DNA of 8,291 nucleotides from Acidobacteriota bacterium (GTDB lineage: Bacteria; Acidobacteriota; Polarisedimenticolia; JAPUIV01), in NCBI GenBank assembly GCA_027296665.1, contig JAPUIV010000084.1, positions 1-8,291 on the forward strand. The letters are read 5' to 3'. Positions 1 to 7,142 of this stretch are shown piece after piece. The notes beneath the pieces are model-generated. The model worked only from the letters and a program-made list of their open reading frames with translations. It had not been told where the DNA came from and searched no databases. A program made the translations under genes and the position numbers. Every line of letters begins with the position of its first letter. Position 1 is the stretch's first letter.

Positions 1-503
1 GCCGCCGGATCGGGGGCCACAATCTTTCCATCGGTTGTCGCGCGCGCCGGCGGCGACGGCGAACCGAAGAAGGTTTCCCCCTGGGCGATCATCTCCATCG
101 CCGCCAGGAGTTCCTCGAAGGTGGCCCGCTTGGTGAGAAAACCGGAGGCGCCGGAGGCGCGGCTGGCGCGCGGGAGGTTGGAACCGTCCAGATGGGTGTA
201 GATCAACACCCGGGCGCTGGAATGGACCTAGCGGATCCTCCGGGTGACCTCGAAGCCGTCCAGGGAAGGCAGGGCGATCTCGGCCAGGACCAAGGAGGGG
301 CGGAGCCGTCTGGCCAGCGCCACCCCCATCAGGCCGTCGGCGGTTTCGCCGACCACCTCGACCCTGTCGCTGCCGTCCAGCAGGGCGCGGATCCCCTGCC
401 GGAGGACGGTAACGTCATCCACCAGGAGCAGGCGGATCGGTTCCTTCCCGTTTCCACGGGACCCGACAGGGGTGGACGATTTTCGCCGGTTGCTGTCGAT
501 CAA
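1..503 (-). pseudogene. NarL/FixJ-type response regulator, receiver domain interrupted by in-frame TAG; runs off left edge
   Basis: The first 91 codons encode the front half of a receiver domain: acidic pair D29-D30 after a hydrophobic strand, then the helix and strand order typical of NarL/FixJ regulators. A TAG at 228-230 then stops the frame. Beyond it the same frame stays open to the window edge (75 full codons) and encodes the rest of the receiver: a strand ending in the conserved Thr (ARVLIYT), a GASG turn, the conserved Lys (FLTK) and the last helix (EELLAAMEMIAQGETFF). The expected LuxR-type HTH would lie outside the window. Residue 75, where the phosphorylated Asp belongs, is Glu (VLAEIALP). 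The start is TTG at 501-503: an in-frame TAG at 537-539 lies upstream, no other start codon lies between, and an AGGA ribosome site sits about 7 nt before it. It has its own promoter. I call it a pseudogene because of the stop, but amber readthrough or a sequence error would give the same picture. Confidence 0.75.
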
Positions 504-529
504 GGGGCTTCCTAATCCTTTGGATTCGC
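504..529 (-). promoter_or_regulatory. Short leader and ribosome binding site of the response regulator gene
   Basis: If transcription starts about 7 nt after the TATAGT box, the leader is about 25 nt. It contains AGGA/TAGGAAG followed by CCCC and the TTG start. This supports TTG at 501-503 as the real start, since no ATG or GTG lies in frame between the upstream stop and the receiver. The start point of transcription is inferred from box spacing only. Confidence 0.4.
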
Positions 530-535
530 GGGAAA

Positions 536-565
536 ACTATATCGGCAGGGTTGGCCGGCTGTCAA
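536..565 (-). promoter_or_regulatory. Sigma70-like promoter for the response regulator gene
   Basis: On the minus strand a perfect TTGACA (560-565) is followed after 18 nt by TATAGT (536-541), five of six matches to the consensus -10. It lies in the 78-nt gap after the stop of the PEGA/PDZ/TPR gene and about 33 nt before the TTG start, so the regulator can be transcribed independently of the upstream operon. A dyad GGTTG-N9-CAACC (549-567) covers the -35 box and could be a repressor or activator site. The promoter match is seen directly; its use is inferred. Confidence 0.55.
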
Positions 566-581
566 CCAGGCGAAAGGCCGT

Positions 582-2789
582 TCACGGGGTCTCCTTGAGG
601 AGCCGCGCGGCGCGCAGACTCACCAGGGGACCGTCATGGGTCTCCAGGGTGGCGTCCGATTCCGCCGCGGCGCGGCGCAAGGCCTCCCGGGCCCGGGATT
701 GGTTGCCCAGATTCCGGTAGCTGACTCCCAGGTAATATTGCACCGTGCCGAAGGAGATCCCCGCGCCGCGCGCGAGCTGGGCCTGCCGGAAACCGTCCTC
801 GATCGCCTTTTCGAACTCGCCGAAACGGAGGTACGCCAGGGCGAGGTTGAGGCGCAGAAGGTTCTTTTCCGCCGATGCGGCGGCGGTCCGGGCCCGCAGC
901 CGGAATTCGGCAATCATTTTCGTGTACAGGAGGTCCGGACGGTTCCCGGGCAGCAGGCGCGGTGTCCTGGCCAGGCGCACCGATAGATCCAGGCTTTTCC
1001 CTTCCCGTTCGACCCGGAGACGGAGGCTGTCTCCGGGACGCGCATCGCGCAGGCGCTGGATCCATTCCCGGTGGGTGCCGATCGGCCGGTCATCGACGGC
1101 GGAGATCTCATCTCCGGGCCGGATCCCGGCGGCCGCCGCCGGGCCGCCCTCGGTGACCCGCAGAACCACCAGCCCTTCCTGCGTCGAAACGCCGGCGGTG
1201 GTGGCGCCGAACCAGGTGGTGAACAGATCCCGGGTCCCGGCGAGTTGTGTCAGGAAGGCTTTGATTTGTTTCCCCTCCCCCTTTCCGGTCAAGGTGATCC
1301 GGTCGGGAGCCGGGAGTCCCGTTTCGTAGAGAAAGAGATTCATCTCCTCCCCGGCGCCCCCCGAAGATCGGGTGCCGAGCAACAGGAGGTCGGCGCCCAG
1401 CTCCTCCCGGGCCCGTTTCAGGACCGGCGCGCCGATGGGACCGGCGCGGTTCCAGATCTCCGGATCGGCCCGGGACAGGGTTTCGGCCACCCGCGACTGG
1501 ATGAAGGCGGCGGTCTGTTCGGATCGGTAGGAAGAGGCCTCGGACGGGAGGATCAGGTTGAACCCACCGGTTTCCCGGAGGTCCGCAGCCAATCCCCCCT
1601 TGGCGGCCACGCGCACCGCCCCATCCCTCTGCCGGGAATAGATCCCAAGATAAACCAGGGTGAGCCGGGGATCGGCAGTCACTTCCCGGCTGGTCCCCGC
1701 TTGCAGATCGATCCGGTCGAACCAGCGAAGGCCATTCTCCAGCCGCACCTCGATCCAGCGAGGGCCGGCACAAAGCTGGGTCATCTGTCGCGGGGCCTCC
1801 CCCATCTCCTTCCCGTCCATCCGGATCGATCCTCCCGCGGTGGTTCGGATGGCAAGATCGGCCTGGCTGGGTTCCAGGACCACCGGTCGAAAATCCTGCA
1901 CGGCGTCCCCTTCCCGGTCCAGAACGACCTCGATCCGGGCGGTCGACGCCGCGAAACAATCCTTGGCGAAATGGACCTTGTGGGGTCCCGGGGAGAGATT
2001 GGGCACCAGGAAGGGGGCGGAGATCCGCGCGCGGTCGATGCCGATCCTTGCCGCCATCTCCTGGAACTCCGGGGCGGCCATCCCCGAGGTTACGCCCAGG
2101 GATATTCCATCCACGACCACCTCAACGCCGGACGGGATGGTGAAAAACCGGACATCGCGGGCATTTCGCTCGAGGGCGGCGGTAACCCGAACGACCTCGT
2201 CGGCGATCACCTCCACGTTGGTCTCGAACGGCGCGAATCCTTCTTTCGAGATCCGGATCCGGTGGGAACCGGCCAGGAGATCCTTCTCCAGATGGGGACC
2301 CAGCTCGGCCACCTGATCGTCCACGAAGAGTTCCGCCCCGATCGGCTCCACATGCACGGTCAGGATGCCGACGATTCCGGCCCGCACCGCATCCCACCGC
2401 GCAATCACCTTGGGAGAGATCCGTTCCCGATCCAGGCGGTACCGAACATCCAGGCGGATCAGGCGCGCGAAGTCCTGATCGGTCCGGTCGGTCCGGCCCA
2501 GGTTGAAAAACGCCCGGCCACGGAATTCCAGGGCTCTCGCCAGAACCTCGATCTCCTCGGAGGAGCGGGGTTCCAGACGGCCCGAACTGTAGGGGTCGAG
2601 GATCCGGGAAAGGTCCCGCACCGAGCGCGCGAAATCAAGCTCCTCGAAGGCAACCGCCCCCATGTTGAGCACGATCCGCATATCCCGGACCCGATCGAGA
2701 AGATCTTCCTCCTCGGCGATCTCCTGGGCCGCGGTTCCAGCGGACGCGAAGGCGCTGGCCAGGAGGCAGCCGGCGGCAAGTCTGTTCAT
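582..2789 (-). CDS. Exported PEGA-repeat, PDZ and TPR protein
   Basis: 735 residues with an N-terminal signal peptide (residues 1 to about 21; Ala-rich core, likely cut after GTAA). Cys8 is too close to the N-terminus to be a lipoprotein site. Then follow a helical TPR-like region (45-135, ending in an ISPKVIARWDAVR segment), three PEGA-like beta units (about 143-207, 214-295 with an insertion, and 311-373), an unrecognised alpha/beta region (380-520), a PDZ domain (about 525-605; carboxylate-loop region near WFGA, and GIRPGDEI as the typical PDZ turn) and TPR-like helices (640-710). PEGA units are small surface-layer-type beta folds and PDZ domains bind peptide tails; no protease catalytic domain is present, so it is more likely a scaffold or assembly factor. 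The ATG overlaps the preceding stop as ATGA, with GTGAGG 5 nt before it, indicating translational coupling and a shared operon with the kinase. Periplasmic location and function are inferred. Confidence 0.85.
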   Translation of the reverse strand: MNRLAAGCLLASAFASAGTAAQEIAEEEDLLDRVRDMRIVLNMGAVAFEELDFARSVRDLSRILDPYSSGRLEPRSSEEIEVLARALEFRGRAFFNLGRTDRTDQDFARLIRLDVRYRLDRERISPKVIARWDAVRAGIVGILTVHVEPIGAELFVDDQVAELGPHLEKDLLAGSHRIRISKEGFAPFETNVEVIADEVVRVTAALERNARDVRFFTIPSGVEVVVDGISLGVTSGMAAPEFQEMAARIGIDRARISAPFLVPNLSPGPHKVHFAKDCFAASTARIEVVLDREGDAVQDFRPVVLEPSQADLAIRTTAGGSIRMDGKEMGEAPRQMTQLCAGPRWIEVRLENGLRWFDRIDLQAGTSREVTADPRLTLVYLGIYSRQRDGAVRVAAKGGLAADLRETGGFNLILPSEASSYRSEQTAAFIQSRVAETLSRADPEIWNRAGPIGAPVLKRAREELGADLLLLGTRSSGGAGEEMNLFLYETGLPAPDRITLTGKGEGKQIKAFLTQLAGTRDLFTTWFGATTAGVSTQEGLVVLRVTEGGPAAAAGIRPGDEISAVDDRPIGTHREWIQRLRDARPGDSLRLRVEREGKSLDLSVRLARTPRLLPGNRPDLLYTKMIAEFRLRARTAAASAEKNLLRLNLALAYLRFGEFEKAIEDGFRQAQLARGAGISFGTVQYYLGVSYRNLGNQSRAREALRRAAAESDATLETHDGPLVSLRAARLLKETP

Positions 2790-4336
2790 CGAAACCTCAC
2801 GATCCGATCACTCTTCCGGCCACAGAGATAGATTGTGCCCTCCGGCCCAACCGCCAGGGAACCGGGGATCAGACGGGGTCTGTCCGGATCGGATGGCATT
2901 TCCAGCCGGACCAGCAACTTGCCGCCGGGGTGGAATACCAGCACCGGACCGCCGCGGCGGGACAGAAGATAGAGGTTCCCCACCCCGTCGACGGCGAAAT
3001 CGATCGGGCGCGTTTCGGTCATTTCGACTTCCAGAGGGATCTCCCGCCAACCGCCGTCCGCCTCCCGGCGGAACAACCCGGACGGCGCCTCGGTCAGAAG
3101 GAACAGATGCCGGCGGGGACCGTTCCGGATCTTCACCGGCCGGCCCTCCCCGGGGGGAAGCAGTTCGTCTTGATATGCCAGGTTCCCATCGAACAGAAAG
3201 ATCTTTTCCTCCCGGCTGTCGAGAACAAAGATCGTTCCGTCCTCCGAGATGGCCACCGATTCGATCCCCAGGAGTGGCGTGCCCTTCCGGTCCAGGGCAT
3301 GGACCCCTGTCTTCCGGTGGACGGCGCCGCGGTTTCCGGTGAGGATGCCTTCCCCGCCGCGCAGGCCGACCCACCGGATGCCGCCGGGACGGGCCGATTT
3401 CCCGATCGGTTGGCCGCCCTCCTGAAAGCTCCAGAGAAATGACTGCCGCGGATCACCGGCGTACACCCGGCCGTTGCCGCCGACCGCGAGACCGCGGCAA
3501 CTGCGCATTCCCGCCTTCGAGGTCTCGGTCTCGAAGGCGGTATCGCGAACCAGGGGAACTTGCCTCCCCAGGGAGGGGAGAAACCGCGTCCGGTAGATCA
3601 AGGTGAGGAACCGCCGCGCCTGTGATCCCTCCAGGCTGTTCCCCTGCGCGTCGATCAACTCCTGCAACGACTCCATGGCCGGGACCCATTGCTCCAGATC
3701 GGCCTGGCAGGAGGCCGACAGGGCGAGGGCGCCGGTCGAGGCGGCGCTCTCCGGGAACCGTTCGAGCAGGCGGTCGAGATGGTTCATCGCTTGGCCGCAC
3801 TCCCCCATCCTGGACTGGACATGGGCCGTCCCGAGCAGGGCCCGATCGGTCACCGGGCTGTCCGGATACAGGGCCAGGAGCCGGGAGAATCTGGCAAAGG
3901 CTTCGTCCAGGCTGCGACCGGGATTCCGGGACTCGAGGGCGAGAAGGGCCATTTTGTACAGGGCGAGGGGGGCGGTGTCGCTGTAGGTATATTCTTCCTG
4001 GATCCGCTGAAAATAGGGGATGGCCCGCGCGATCGAATCCCGGCCGGCCCGATGGAGGCTCCTGAGCCCGCTGGCGGGATAGAACAGGGTGCCGCTGCGG
4101 TACAGCGCGTCATCGGCCAGGGGGCTGTTGGGGAAACCCCGGGACAATTCATCGAAGGTCTGGAGGGCATGTTCCTGGTTCCCCGCCCGGATCAGGGAGA
4201 TGCCGTTCTTGAACAGCCGCTCAGCGAATCGATCTTCCGCCGGGGCGCCCCGCAAGGGATTTCCCATCAACAGGATGGCAAGGGGGACCAGGAAACAGAT
4301 TCCCGCCTTCAGGGAACGGTGGGGGTGACGTTGCAT
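2786..4336 (-). CDS. Exported TPR plus NHL-like beta-propeller protein
   Basis: 516 residues. An N-terminal signal peptide is visible (basic residues 5-10, hydrophobic 11-24, probable cut near residue 31). Residues 37-230 contain TPR-like helical pairs of the YbgF/outer-membrane-assembly style, with repeated endings such as FPNSPLADDAL, YPDSPVTDRAL and FPESAASTGAL. Residues 280-516 hold several NHL-like strands with the pattern hydrophobic-A-V/I-x-x-x-G-x-I/L-Y/F-V-x-D (near 282-302, 358-383, 446-469 and 492-516), suggesting a propeller of about five or six blades that finishes at the last residue. The upstream in-frame region to 4519 is ignored because it overlaps the kinase gene, lacks hydrophobic character and would bury the signal peptide. 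The chosen ATG lies 5 nt after the kinase stop, with AAAGG very close to the start, so translation is probably coupled. Likely role: protein-protein interaction outside the cytoplasm; no enzymatic motif is seen. Confidence 0.82.
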   Translation of the reverse strand: MQRHPHRSLKAGICFLVPLAILLMGNPLRGAPAEDRFAERLFKNGISLIRAGNQEHALQTFDELSRGFPNSPLADDALYRSGTLFYPASGLRSLHRAGRDSIARAIPYFQRIQEEYTYSDTAPLALYKMALLALESRNPGRSLDEAFARFSRLLALYPDSPVTDRALLGTAHVQSRMGECGQAMNHLDRLLERFPESAASTGALALSASCQADLEQWVPAMESLQELIDAQGNSLEGSQARRFLTLIYRTRFLPSLGRQVPLVRDTAFETETSKAGMRSCRGLAVGGNGRVYAGDPRQSFLWSFQEGGQPIGKSARPGGIRWVGLRGGEGILTGNRGAVHRKTGVHALDRKGTPLLGIESVAISEDGTIFVLDSREEKIFLFDGNLAYQDELLPPGEGRPVKIRNGPRRHLFLLTEAPSGLFRREADGGWREIPLEVEMTETRPIDFAVDGVGNLYLLSRRGGPVLVFHPGGKLLVRLEMPSDPDRPRLIPGSLAVGPEGTIYLCGRKSDRIVRFR

Positions 4337-4341
4337 ACCTT

Positions 4342-6276
4342 TCAAGGTTCGAACCGGAAGGTGATTCGATGCTGCCTTCCCGCCTCCACCCTGATCTTCT
4401 CCTCCCGGGTCTCCCCCGTCGGTATGTACTCGGCCCGGATGGTGTACTCCCCGGCGGCGATCGGATAATCGACCACGGGGGGGATGTCCAGGTATCTCTC
4501 GCCGACGAAAATCTTGCAATTCGACGGCAAAGCCAGGATGGTGAGATACCCGAGCCGCGGAAGATCGGCGGCCGGTGTCACCGTTTTCTTCCCGGGGATC
4601 TTAACCCGGATCTCCTTCTCGACGAAATGTCTCTCGTTCTTGAGAAGGAGATTGTAGGTTCCGCTGGGGAGGGTGATCGTTTCGCCCGAGGTCCCGATCC
4701 GCTGCCCCCCGAGGAAGATCTCGACCCTGTACCCCTCCGGCGAAGGAATCTCAAGATAGCCGTTCGGTATCTTTTTGAGGGCCGGCCGGGCCAGTTCCCG
4801 CCGCATCACTTCCTGGGATTCGGCCGCCGCGAAGGTTCGCTTCCAGGGATAAAACCCGGACTTTTCCAGGCGAATCTCATGGGGTTGGCACCAGTCCAGA
4901 TCGAGGCTCGCGGGGGTTTTGCGGCCGAGTGCCTCTCCGTCGAGCCACATCCTGGCGCCGTCCGGCACCGAGTCGATCTCGATCGACAGGATCTCCGGGG
5001 CGAGTTCCAGGGTGATCGCCTCCGGACGATCGGCCACGCGAACCGATTGTTCCGCCTTCCGGCACCCGGCCCGGCCGATCAGGAGGTGCTCCGAATCGTC
5101 CCCCAACGACAGCAAAAAGGAGTCCTCTTCCATAAGCTCTCCGTCGAAGTACAGGTCCGCTCCCGCGGGATCGGTGGTGACCCAGACCCGCAGTTCGGCC
5201 GGGGCGGTTCCGGGCCCGGACTGCAGCCCGACACCGGCCATCTGAAACTCCCCATCCCCCACCTCCCGCCGGCCGGCCTCCCTCCCGAAGGATCGGGGAA
5301 ACAGGAAGAGGCAGACCAGGACGGTCAGAAGAAGAAAACCGATCTTTCCGGGCTGGCCGGCCAGGAGTGGCCGCGTATGGACCGCCGGCTGAATTTTTGG
5401 ACTCACCTTCCGGGCGGTCTTCCTCGCCGGAACCGGCGCGGCCGGCGCCGCGGGTGCGGGGCGGGGCGCGACCGGCATGGTCTTCAGGAAGGTTTTCCGG
5501 TAGTCCTCGATCGCCGCCAGAAACTCCTTGCCGGTCTGGAATCGCCCGGCCGGATCCTTGGAAAGAGCGCGCTCCAGGACCGTATTGAAATGAACCGGAA
5601 GTTTCTCGTTGACGATCTTGGGGGCCCGGGGGGTCTCGTACATGATCCGGTACACGATCGTGGAGACGCTGTCTCCCGGAAAGGGCCGCTCACCGGTCAA
5701 GAGTTGATACAACACCACTCCCAGGGAGAACAGGTCGGAACGTCCATCGACCGGTTTCCCCGCGATCTGCTCGGGTGACATGTAATAGGGAGTCCCGAAG
5801 ATTGCCCCTGACTTCATCAGATCCCCGGAAGGCTGTTTGGCAAGTCCGAAGTCGGTGATCTTGAGATGGTCGCCGCTCATCAACAGGAGGTTCTCCGGCT
5901 TGATGTCGCGGTGAACGATGTGGTGGGCGTGGGCGTAATCCAACGCCCCGCAGGCCTGGTCGATGATCGTCAGGATCCGATCGATGGGCAGAAGACAACC
6001 GGGGCGGGTATAGGTGTCGAGATTCTCTCCCTCAACAAACTCCATGGCGATGAAGGAGAACCCCTTGTCCTCTCCCACATCGAACACCGTCACGATGTTG
6101 GGATGCTGCAACCGGCCGCACGCCCGGGCCTCCTGCAGGAACTGTTCCCCGGCCGTGACGATCTTCAGGGCGACCTGGCGCTGGATCTTCGGGTCATAGG
6201 CAAGGAATACCCTTCCCATGGCGCCCTTGCCCAACTCCCGAAGGATCTGAAATCGACCGAGGCGACTCGGATTCAT
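4342..6276 (-). CDS. Transmembrane Ser/Thr protein kinase with extracytoplasmic PEGA repeats
   Basis: 644 residues. The N-terminal domain (about 9-262) is a complete Hanks-type kinase that should transfer ATP phosphate to Ser/Thr: glycine loop GKGAMG (16-21), ATP-binding Lys38, helix-C Glu49, catalytic HRD (122-124) with KPEN (126-129), DFG (142-144) and SPE (167-169). The Arg of HRD marks an RD kinase, usually controlled by activation-loop phosphorylation. A Pro/Ala-rich and basic juxtamembrane linker (267-311) leads to one membrane segment (about 312-327). Outside follow four PEGA-like repeats (about 361-426, 430-497, 507-568 and 577-644), including PDGARMWLDG and LPSGTYNLLLK patterns; PASTA repeats, the usual outer part in Gram-positive PknB, are absent. 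No Shine-Dalgarno is visible before the ATG; a promoter-like pair lies immediately upstream. It heads a tight cluster with the two exported proteins that follow. The substrate is unknown; the response regulators nearby or the exported partners are possibilities only. Confidence 0.93.
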   Translation of the reverse strand: MNPSRLGRFQILRELGKGAMGRVFLAYDPKIQRQVALKIVTAGEQFLQEARACGRLQHPNIVTVFDVGEDKGFSFIAMEFVEGENLDTYTRPGCLLPIDRILTIIDQACGALDYAHAHHIVHRDIKPENLLLMSGDHLKITDFGLAKQPSGDLMKSGAIFGTPYYMSPEQIAGKPVDGRSDLFSLGVVLYQLLTGERPFPGDSVSTIVYRIMYETPRAPKIVNEKLPVHFNTVLERALSKDPAGRFQTGKEFLAAIEDYRKTFLKTMPVAPRPAPAAPAAPVPARKTARKVSPKIQPAVHTRPLLAGQPGKIGFLLLTVLVCLFLFPRSFGREAGRREVGDGEFQMAGVGLQSGPGTAPAELRVWVTTDPAGADLYFDGELMEEDSFLLSLGDDSEHLLIGRAGCRKAEQSVRVADRPEAITLELAPEILSIEIDSVPDGARMWLDGEALGRKTPASLDLDWCQPHEIRLEKSGFYPWKRTFAAAESQEVMRRELARPALKKIPNGYLEIPSPEGYRVEIFLGGQRIGTSGETITLPSGTYNLLLKNERHFVEKEIRVKIPGKKTVTPAADLPRLGYLTILALPSNCKIFVGERYLDIPPVVDYPIAAGEYTIRAEYIPTGETREEKIRVEAGRQHRITFRFEP

Positions 6277-6282
6277 TTTTTA

Positions 6283-6312
6283 AGTGTAGATAGGACTGTT
6301 TTAATTTGTCAA
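6283..6312 (-). promoter_or_regulatory. Possible promoter for the kinase operon, close enough to give leaderless mRNA
   Basis: A perfect TTGACA (6307-6312) and TACACT (6283-6288, four of six matches) are separated by 18 nt. The -10 ends 6 nt before the kinase ATG, so transcription would begin at or within a base or two of the start codon. No ribosome site is present in the A-rich stretch before the ATG, in agreement with a leaderless message. The -35 also contains the TGA stop of the response regulator gene. If the promoter is not used, the kinase would be translated from the upstream message across a 32-nt gap. Confidence 0.4.
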
Positions 6313-7142
6313 CAGCCGGGGAAAAAGTTCAGGGTGGGTTCAAATTTCAGAAGGGGAACCCGGGACTCCTTCTTGCTGCCGTATTTCTTGAACACGACCC
6401 CGTTTTTCTGAAGATCCTCGCTGGAGTAGAAGCTCCGGAGCAGATGATTCAGATGAAAGGTGATCTTCCTGGTCAGATCCTCCACCTGGACTCGATCCGC
6501 CTGCATGAGAAGCTGAATTCCCGTCGCTTCCTGGAATTCGATCCCCGCGGTCATCTCTTCCCCCTTCAGAAAGACGCGGATGATCTCGAAGACCCCATCC
6601 ATCGCCTCCTCGAACTGGATCTCTCCGTATTTTTTACGAAAGATCCTGGCCGACCGGGAATTCCACTTCAGAAAGCAATGGACCGTTTCCTCGGAGGAGG
6701 AGGTTTTCTTCGGGAAACCTTTCTCGAACCGGACCCAACGAAGGGGTTCCTGCTGTTGCTTCCGGGCGGTCTTCTTTTTCGAGATCAGGTGGTTCACCCG
6801 GCGTTCCAGTTCCGCCGTCCGGAATGGCTTGGTGAGATATTCGTCGGCGCCGCAATCCTTTCCCCAGTAGACGTCCTCCGATCGGGAACGGGCGGTGAGC
6901 ATCATGACGGGGATATCCTGGAACCGGCTATCCGACTTGATCTTCCGGCAGATCTGGAATCCGTTTGGTTTCGGCATCATCACGTCGAGAATGAGAAGGT
7001 CGGGTATTTCCCGGTCAAGCAGGCGCAACACCTCGTCGCCGCTTCGCGCTGTCTGAACCTCGTAGCCGAGGGATTGAAGGTGGGCCCGGAGGAATTCGCA
7101 AAGTTCCTCGGAATCATCCGCGATCAGTATTCTTTTTTCCAT
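6309..7142 (-). CDS. Response regulator: receiver domain with unrecognised C-terminal domain
   Basis: 277 residues. Residues 3-122 form a canonical receiver: acidic D9-D10, phospho-accepting D53 (LILDVMMP), switch T83 (MLTAR) and K105 in LTKPF. The YWGKDCGADEYLTKPF stretch resembles receivers of the PilG/PilH and OmpR kinds. Residues from about 125 to 277 are Lys/Arg-rich and mixed alpha/beta; I see no winged helix, LuxR or Fis helix-turn-helix, GGDEF, HD or CheB motif, so the output is unknown. One segment (about 170-245) looks mainly helical. The ATG at 7140-7142 lies inside the end of the PAS/HisKA gene (29-bp overlap) and is preceded by GGGGAGGAGGG with 6-nt spacing, so it is strongly and probably coupledly translated. 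The receiver should be phosphorylated by a histidine kinase; the neighbour cannot do this by itself because it lacks an ATPase domain. Confidence 0.9.
   Translation of the reverse strand: MEKRILIADDSEELCEFLRAHLQSLGYEVQTARSGDEVLRLLDREIPDLLILDVMMPKPNGFQICRKIKSDSRFQDIPVMMLTARSRSEDVYWGKDCGADEYLTKPFRTAELERRVNHLISKKKTARKQQQEPLRWVRFEKGFPKKTSSSEETVHCFLKWNSRSARIFRKKYGEIQFEEAMDGVFEIIRVFLKGEEMTAGIEFQEATGIQLLMQADRVQVEDLTRKITFHLNHLLRSFYSSEDLQKNGVVFKKYGSKKESRVPLLKFEPTLNFFPGC

Noticed and set aside
145..160. Tandem 8-9 bp repeat (ggaggcgc twice)
   Set aside because: It encodes the ASGASG part of the receiver, where GASG is a normal family motif; probably composition, not a mobile or regulatory repeat.
2766..2768. 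Lipoprotein signal (Cys8) in the PEGA/PDZ/TPR protein
   Set aside because: The Cys is only eight residues from the start, too short for a lipoprotein signal; a normal signal peptidase I site near residue 21 fits better.
1071..2831. Long plus-strand reading frame of 586 codons
   Set aside because: It lies wholly opposite the PEGA/PDZ/TPR gene, is very rich in Gly/Pro/Arg with no recognisable domain, and is explained by GC-rich third positions on the real strand.
4337..4519. 61-residue N-terminal extension of the TPR/propeller protein
   Set aside because: It overlaps the kinase end, is Gly/Arg-rich, and would place the signal peptide internally; ATG 4336 is preferred.
4369..5778. Plus-strand reading frame of 469 codons
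   Set aside because: Opposite the Ser/Thr kinase gene, whose motifs are unmistakable; the plus-strand product has low-complexity composition and no motifs.
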